From assembly GCA_964414015.1 (NCBI GenBank), contig CAYPUE010000008.1, positions 1 to 26,737 on the forward strand: DNA of 26,737 bases, read 5' to 3'. Origin of the DNA: JAUSEW01 sp964414015. GTDB taxonomy: Bacteria; Patescibacteriota; Microgenomatia; Levybacterales; UBA12049. The notes beneath the pieces are model-generated. The model was given only the letters and a program-made list of their open reading frames with translations. It made no database searches and had not been told where the DNA came from. Positions 22,620 through 26,737 of the stretch are shown here, piece by piece (the first letter of the stretch is position 1; each line of letters begins with the position of its first letter). The position numbers and the translations under genes are program-made.

Positions 22620-23498
22620 CTATTTTCTCTCCCTCACCAGCGTTTTTCCGGGAAGAGAAAGCAGAATAAGCGTCCTTGCAACTTTATCTACTTCTAACGG
22701 CGGCAAAAGATACTCCCAGAGATGATCAATCTGTCTTGCTGCATAAAAAGAAGGACGATTTACCTTAGGATAAATCATCCCAATAGAGACTTCTAAATCT
22801 TCTATATCTCTTTTCTGGAAAGAGGTGAAAATATTTAAAAACACATTTGCTAACATCCATGACGAAACTGGTATTATTGCTGCTTGCAATGGATTCATAC
22901 CCCCGTCTACGCCAATTGCCCATACTATTGATTGCGAACCTAAATTAAGAATTAAGAAATTACGCTTGACTTTAAAAAAGTTATCTTTTACGCTGGAGAG
23001 TTTTTCTCGTCTTATGCATTCAAAAACTGCAGTTTTAAAAATACTATCAAATCCTTGGACGAATTTTCCCTGAAGCTTTTTTCCTGTCAGTCCTTTCTTC
23101 TGCAATTCTTCCATCATTCTCTCATCATTAATTTCAATTTTCCAGCCTTCGGCAACAGGTACAGTTCTGTAAAAAGGGTTTTCCTCATCCTCTAATCCTT
23201 GTACTTCGTCTTCAAGCATCGGTGTCCTTTTCACCTCAACTGAACCGTCCTCGTTTACCCCTTCCAAAGATCTGTCGCGGGATTTAGGCATAGAGGAAAA
23301 AAACACTTTACCGTTAAGGTGGACAATTTTAAGAACTGTCTCAATGCCTTTCCTGTCCAATTCCATATTTTGAGCATAATTTCCGCTATAACCATTTACA
23401 AGTAAATTGTTGGGATTATGTTCCGGATTTACAAAGGGTTCAAAATTATTTTTTGGCTTCTGTTCAGCTGGCGGTCTTAATCTTTCATTTAATCCCAT
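22620..23498 (-). CDS. Orphan family protein B (paralogue of 25248-25763), membrane-inserted form
   Basis: A 292-residue protein of no family I recognise. Shared with the 171-residue protein at 25248-25763: GYSGNY near the N-terminus, WKIEINDERMM (119-129), FKTAVFECIRREK (154-166) and the last residues GKTLVRERK (284-292). Between the third and fourth blocks it carries an extra part of about 85 residues with two hydrophobic stretches (about 181-199 and 206-226), so it may span the membrane. The N-terminal third is polar. The start at 23498 is chosen over 23516 because a strong promoter ends 9 bases before it and the upstream ATG would lie in that promoter. Function unknown. Confidence 0.6.
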   Translation of the reverse strand: MGLNERLRPPAEQKPKNNFEPFVNPEHNPNNLLVNGYSGNYAQNMELDRKGIETVLKIVHLNGKVFFSSMPKSRDRSLEGVNEDGSVEVKRTPMLEDEVQGLEDEENPFYRTVPVAEGWKIEINDERMMEELQKKGLTGKKLQGKFVQGFDSIFKTAVFECIRREKLSSVKDNFFKVKRNFLILNLGSQSIVWAIGVDGGMNPLQAAIIPVSSWMLANVFLNIFTSFQKRDIEDLEVSIGMIYPKVNRPSFYAARQIDHLWEYLLPPLEVDKVARTLILLSLPGKTLVRERK

Positions 23499-23507
23499 AG
23501 TGAAGGA

Positions 23508-23536
23508 ATTATACACACTAAAACAAATTAAATCAA
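23508..23536 (-). promoter_or_regulatory. Promoter of orphan gene B, leaderless type
   Basis: On the minus strand: TTGATT (23536-23531), 17-base spacer, TATAAT (23513-23508) with TG two bases upstream. The ATG at 23498 is 9 bases after the -10, giving a leader of about 3 bases. This fixes the start codon. Confidence 0.7.
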
Positions 23537-23555
23537 ATTTATTCGCCTAGTGGTT

Positions 23556-24536
23556 TTAGAACCGAAATAAAAGGCTAAGAAGGCCTCCGAAGATCATGGT
23601 TGCGGGAATTGTCAAAATCCAAGCTAAAAAAATGCTCCTTGTCGTAACCCATCTTACTTTTTTGTAATTCTGCGCACTGCCAACTCCCATCAGGCTTCCT
23701 GTAATAACATGGGTTGTAGAAACAGGAATTCCGAAATGAGAAGAGACGAAAAGCGTCAGGGCTCCGGAAGTTTCCGCGCAAAATCCCTGAAAGGGCTTTA
23801 GTTTGATAATTTTTCTGCCCATTGTCTTAACTATTCTCCATCCTCCGAAATATGTCCCTAAAGCAATTGCAGTATAAGAAGCGATTATAACCCATACGGG
23901 AATATAGAATTTATCTCCCGAAAGATGCATGCTGAAAAGCGTCAGAGAAATAACTCCGATGGTTTTTTGCGCATCGTTCCCCCCATGTCCTATGCTATAG
24001 GAAAAAGAAGACAAAATTTGCAGTTTGGCAAAAGTTTTTGTCAGGAAACTATATGATCTTTTCCTAACCAGAATAGTTACAATTATGGTAAATAAAACTG
24101 CTCCCAAAAATCCCAGCATTGGCGCAACGAAAATAAAGACCAGAGTTTTTATAATCCCGCTAAATAAAAGCGCGTCCACCCCTGCTTTTATTACTGCCGC
24201 TCCGATTAACCCGCCTATCAATGCATGACTTGACGAAATGGGCAAACCTAAATACCAAGTTACGATATTCCATAAAGATGCACCTATAAGAGCGCTTAAA
24301 ATAATGCCAAGAGTAATATCGGAGGGATTGACAATCCCCTTGCCGATTGTTGTTGCAACTGCTGTGGTGAAGATAAATGCAGCTATGAAATTGGCAAAGG
24401 AAGCCATAATAACTGCCTCAAAGGGTTTCAAAACCCGTGTTGTTACTACGGTGGCAATTGAATTGGCGCTGTCGTGAAATCCGTTGAGAAAATCAAAAAT
24501 AAGCGCAATTCCGACAATTAAAACTACAAGAGCCAT
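23556..24536 (-). CDS. pit: Low-affinity inorganic phosphate permease Pit (PHO-4)
   Basis: A 326-residue membrane protein with about ten hydrophobic segments. Both PHO-4 signature copies are present: FDFLNGFHDSANSIATVVTT (residues about 14-33) and YSIGHGGNDAQKTIGVI (about 181-197), as are GLPISSSHALIGGLIGAA and FGIPVSTTHVITGSLMGVG. These proteins import phosphate as a metal-phosphate with protons (or Na+). It starts 7 bases after the PhoU-like stop and the two are clearly one unit, the common DUF47-Pit pairing. Confidence 0.92.
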   Translation of the reverse strand: MALVVLIVGIALIFDFLNGFHDSANSIATVVTTRVLKPFEAVIMASFANFIAAFIFTTAVATTIGKGIVNPSDITLGIILSALIGASLWNIVTWYLGLPISSSHALIGGLIGAAVIKAGVDALLFSGIIKTLVFIFVAPMLGFLGAVLFTIIVTILVRKRSYSFLTKTFAKLQILSSFSYSIGHGGNDAQKTIGVISLTLFSMHLSGDKFYIPVWVIIASYTAIALGTYFGGWRIVKTMGRKIIKLKPFQGFCAETSGALTLFVSSHFGIPVSTTHVITGSLMGVGSAQNYKKVRWVTTRSIFLAWILTIPATMIFGGLLSLLFRF

Positions 24537-24543
24537 TGGGTAT

Positions 24544-25182
24544 TTATAAATTATTTATCAGTACGGTCTCCAAAATATCAACTATGCGTTTGGCATCGTC
24601 TATCGCATCTTCGGTAATTTCGTACAGCTCTTTTTGTTTGATGATTTCAATCGCGTTATGGCTATTGCTAAAAAGGCCTCCGATTGCATCCCTGAAAACG
24701 TCATCTGCCTCATCTTCAAGTTTTTTTACAGTATCTATATGTACCCTGTTCCTTTTTAGAAATAATGGTTCTTCAAAAATAAGTTTTAATGCCGCAACTA
24801 TTTTGTCCAAGATTTTTAATTGCTTTAATAAATGCGAATCAAGCCTTTTTATTTTGAAATACAAAACGCAATTGGCAATTTTTTTTATGGAATCGATAAT
24901 ATTATTAATGCTGGCAACCAAAGACTTTATTTCTTCCCGGTCTATCGGAGTAACGAAAGCCTGATGTAAAGACGTTACTGTTTCTTTGGTAACTAAATCC
25001 GATTCTTCGCTTTTCTTGTTGATGTAATTGAGGGCTTGCTTAAGTTTACCTTGATCAATTGCTCCATTTTTTGAAAATGTATCAAGTTTCTTAACGCAAT
25101 CATCAAGCAGAACAATTTGCTTATCAATGTATTCCAGAAATTTTTTCTCTTTGGGGATAAATAAATCTATAATTCCGCTCAT
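24544..25182 (-). CDS. PhoU-like (DUF47) phosphate transport regulator
   Basis: A 212-residue, wholly helical, soluble protein. The opening MSGIIDLFIPKEKKFLEYID is typical of the DUF47/PhoU-like partner of Pit permeases ('F..f.p.e..Ff.ll...a'); the middle has the expected acidic pattern (FVTPIDREEIKSLVASINNI) with an Asp-rich hint of metal binding (KKLEDEADDVFRDA; AIDDAKRIVDILE). Members are thought to modulate Pit and bind metal clusters. It has its own promoter 20 bases upstream and is followed directly by pit. Confidence 0.9.
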   Translation of the reverse strand: MSGIIDLFIPKEKKFLEYIDKQIVLLDDCVKKLDTFSKNGAIDQGKLKQALNYINKKSEESDLVTKETVTSLHQAFVTPIDREEIKSLVASINNIIDSIKKIANCVLYFKIKRLDSHLLKQLKILDKIVAALKLIFEEPLFLKRNRVHIDTVKKLEDEADDVFRDAIGGLFSNSHNAIEIIKQKELYEITEDAIDDAKRIVDILETVLINNL

Positions 25183-25202
25183 ATTGGATTTCTATCTTCT
25201 GT

Positions 25203-25231
25203 ATATTAGCACTTTCTCTTTTACTTTCCAA
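25203..25231 (-). promoter_or_regulatory. Promoter of the PhoU-like/pit unit
   Basis: On the minus strand: TTGGAA (25231-25226), 17-base spacer, TAATAT (25208-25203) preceded by TGC (extended -10). The ATG at 25182 is 20 bases after the -10, so a short leader of about 14 bases is expected. No Pho-box-like repeat is evident. Confidence 0.55.
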
Positions 25232-25247
25232 TAAGAAAATGCGGATT

Positions 25248-25763
25248 TTATTTGCCTTGCCTCACTAGCGTTCTTCCATTTCCTAAGTAAAGAAAAAGTG
25301 AACATTTCGCTTTGTCGAATATCTCAAATGGCTTTAAGGCTAGAGACGAAAACTTTTCCGATTGAACATCCAAACGCCATTCTTTGCTTACGCATTCCAA
25401 AACTGCTTTTTTAAGAAGCCCGTTAAGTTCTTGGGTAAAATTCTCTTGATGGCCCTTATTTGGGTCTTTCCCTTCCGATCTCTCCATCATTACTTCATCG
25501 TTAATTCTAATCCTCCATCTGTCATTGATTTTTTCAGTTACGAATAAGTGTCTTACCCAACGACCCCTACTTCTTTCCACATCCGATTGAGACATCTGCT
25601 CAATAATTATTCCATTACAATAATCTAGTCCGGCAGTCCCAAAGGCTCCTTCAATCGCTTTTTCATTCACTTCTATTGCATCAGGAAATCTACCGTTATA
25701 ACCAAAATCCCCAATGGGCTTAAAGCCGTCATGAATCGGTCGTGCTCTTGTTTCAGGTGACAT
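25248..25763 (-). CDS. Orphan family protein A (paralogue of 22620-23498), soluble form
   Basis: A 171-residue protein without signal or membrane segment. It shares four blocks with the 292-residue protein B: GYNGRF (21-26), WRIRINDEVMM (83-93), LKKAVLECVSKE (117-128) and the end GRTLVRQGK (163-171). It lacks the two hydrophobic stretches of B. The conserved INDE-x-MM block followed by a basic helix and the matching C-termini argue for true homology and a compact domain of about 100 residues. It is not recognisable as a named family. It is upstream of the PhoU-like/pit unit on the same strand, 65 bases away, and has its own strong promoter. Confidence 0.6.
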   Translation of the reverse strand: MSPETRARPIHDGFKPIGDFGYNGRFPDAIEVNEKAIEGAFGTAGLDYCNGIIIEQMSQSDVERSRGRWVRHLFVTEKINDRWRIRINDEVMMERSEGKDPNKGHQENFTQELNGLLKKAVLECVSKEWRLDVQSEKFSSLALKPFEIFDKAKCSLFLYLGNGRTLVRQGK

Positions 25764-25772
25764 ATGGCAGAG

Positions 25773-25801
25773 AGTATACAGAAGTGACTTCCGAAAGTCA
25801 A
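25773..25801 (-). promoter_or_regulatory. Promoter of orphan gene A, leaderless type
   Basis: On the minus strand: TTGACT (25801-25796), 17-base spacer, TATACT (25778-25773). The ATG at 25763 is 9 bases after the -10, exactly as for paralogue B. Confidence 0.7.
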
Positions 25802-25812
25802 AAACGGCTTTT

Positions 25813-26538
25813 TTAAATCTTGCCTTGTAAATAGCCTAATCTAATTTTTTCCGGAAACTTTTCTATGGCGTAGCGAAGCATGATTCGCGGCATTTTTCGA
25901 TAATGTTTTTTCAAAAACTTTTCTTCAGCTTCTAGATCCTTCTTCCCTACTTCCCTTAACATCCACCCCACTGCTTTGTGAACTAGATCATGTTTATCCC
26001 GCAAAAGCATTTCCGCAATTTTTAAAGAATTATCAAATTGATTATTTTTGATAAATGGAAACGTTGCCAAAATTGCAATTCTTCTCTCCCAAATATTTTT
26101 CGATTTTGCAAGTTTTATTAGAGTAGAAGAGCCGTTGAGCGAATGGGACGAGCCCGAATTCAATAAATACTTTCCCACGATTTTATCCGCTGATAAATCA
26201 ACCAAATCCCAATTATTTATATGTTTTGTATTCTTTAGATAAAAATCAAAAATCTTTTTCTGCTTTTTCTTATCATCAATATTGAAATTTTGAACAAGGA
26301 CTAAGAGTGCTATTAATCTTTCTTCGTGAGTTTTTGATTTTAGAAGTTGTGAAATCTCGGAAAATTGTAAGTTCTTAAATTTAATAGCGATTTTTCGCAA
26401 CTGCGGAACCGTAATTCCCAAAAACACATCCCCCTCTCCATACTCCCCCTTCCCTGTCTTAAAAAACCTCTGTAAAACCTCCGCCCTTTTCGGCTCCCCA
26501 ATTTTCTCCAATTTCTTTCGTAAATGAACTACATTCAT
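25813..26538 (-). CDS. AlkD-type DNA alkylation-repair glycosylase
   Basis: A 241-residue all-helical HEAT-like repeat protein. Landmarks of the AlkD family: GITVPQLRKIA (41-51), the NNWDLVDLSADKIVGKYLL block (108-126) with W110 and D114 matching the DNA-binding Trp and catalytic Asp, WERRIAILATF (150-160) with the conserved Arg, and KAVGWMLREVGK (188-199) with another conserved Trp. Such enzymes remove positively charged alkylated bases (3-methyladenine, 7-methylguanine). Residues 127-138 (NSGSSHSLNGSS) are low-complexity and encoded by a GC-rich block (26125-26160) that looks inserted. An extended -10, TGGTAAAAT, lies 14 bases before the ATG. It stands alone. Confidence 0.85.
   Translation of the reverse strand: MNVVHLRKKLEKIGEPKRAEVLQRFFKTGKGEYGEGDVFLGITVPQLRKIAIKFKNLQFSEISQLLKSKTHEERLIALLVLVQNFNIDDKKKQKKIFDFYLKNTKHINNWDLVDLSADKIVGKYLLNSGSSHSLNGSSTLIKLAKSKNIWERRIAILATFPFIKNNQFDNSLKIAEMLLRDKHDLVHKAVGWMLREVGKKDLEAEEKFLKKHYRKMPRIMLRYAIEKFPEKIRLGYLQGKI
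26125..26160. repeat. GC-rich in-frame insert in the AlkD-like gene
   Basis: GAGC occurs three times within about 25 bases (in GAGCCGTTGAGC and GACGAGCCC), and the block is markedly richer in GC than the flanks. It encodes NSGSSHSLNGSS in a loop between the two conserved blocks of the enzyme. Unlike the other three inserts it shows no strong dyad. Confidence 0.4.
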
Positions 26539-26587
26539 GTCTTATCTTTTCCATTTTACCACACATCCCTACCGCCCAACCAAAAAA

Positions 26588-26617
26588 TTGACTTTGATCC
26601 TATATTTTGAGTATAAT
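26588..26617 (+). promoter_or_regulatory. Promoter of the partial 3'-end gene, leaderless type
   Basis: TTGACT at 26588-26593, 18-base spacer, TATAAT at 26612-26617. The ATG at 26631 is 13 bases after the -10, leaving a leader of about 7 bases. Confidence 0.65.
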
Positions 26618-26630
26618 TACCCCTACGATT

Positions 26631-26737
26631 ATGGATAAGGAAAGGGTAAAAGAGTCACTTACTGCCAGCTTGCAGTTTCGAATAGAACCGGTAAAAATTC
26701 CGTGGATTTTTGCTTCGTTAAAAAATCAACCACAGGT
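26631..26737 (+). CDS. Partial unknown protein, cut by the window edge
   Basis: The open frame from this ATG runs to the end of the window (35 complete codons): MDKERVKESLTASLQFRIEP, then VKIPWIFASLKNQPQ. It is too short to assign. The start is supported by a well-formed promoter just before it, and the divergent AlkD-like gene starts 92 bases away. Confidence 0.5.
   Translation, partial: MDKERVKESLTASLQFRIEPVKIPWIFASLKNQPQ

Overview
The window looks like a draft-assembly scaffold from a small-genome bacterium of the Candidate Phyla Radiation (Patescibacteria), most likely near Microgenomates. The basis is AT-rich DNA, very tight gene packing (no gene-free stretch over 300 bases), short or degenerate versions of several families (a release factor 1 of 300 residues, an Lgt-like protein without the catalytic motif, a metallo-beta-lactamase-like protein without metal ligands), and several orphan proteins. 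Lineage is an inference from style; no marker gene was searched. TGA is used as stop (for example the MFS and Bro-N genes), so the code appears standard. A run of exactly 100 N (13800-13899) is a scaffold gap; an open reading frame runs across it by chance and would falsely fuse a peptidase to histidyl-tRNA synthetase.

Layout. 78-1114 (+): two adjacent genes for stand-alone Clp N-terminal-domain-like proteins. 6360-1116 (-): tRNA-Leu(CAA) followed 9 bases later by an M1 aminopeptidase, then elongation factor P, an MFS exporter and an Lgt-like membrane protein. 6412-9243 (+): an aldehyde dehydrogenase, a Bro-N (phage antirepressor type) gene and an RBBP9/YdeN-type hydrolase. 11354-9314 (-): a degenerate metallo-beta-lactamase-like protein, replicative helicase DnaB and a 62-residue protein with eight prolines in a row. 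11428-15075 (+): a membrane-anchored beta-domain protein, a secreted beta-repeat protein, an Xaa-Pro peptidase and HisS. 15896-15072 (-): an orphan with an HTH-like segment. 15998-17221 (+): ribosomal protein L31 and RF1. 25763-17204 (-), several units: orphan A, a PhoU-like protein and Pit phosphate permease, orphan B (a paralogue of A), then S6, SSB, S18, CtpA, HtrA and a KefB-type antiporter. 26538-25813 (-): an AlkD-type glycosylase. 26631-end (+): a partial gene.

Three patterns stand out. First, at least nine genes have a good -35/-10 promoter whose -10 lies only 6 to 15 bases before the start codon, so transcripts should have no leader or almost none; two of these decide GTG starts. A gene inside an operon (11856) instead has a GGAGG site. 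Second, short GC-rich inserts, some palindromic, sit in frame in four proteins (Xaa-Pro peptidase, CtpA, SSB, AlkD-like), reminiscent of palindromic elements that insert into coding DNA. Third, an undescribed-looking pair of paralogous proteins brackets the phosphate-uptake genes.

Genes with plausible joint roles: EF-P with the polyproline protein behind dnaB; CtpA and HtrA as envelope proteases; PhoU-like with Pit; L31 with RF1; S6/SSB/S18 as the classical cluster.
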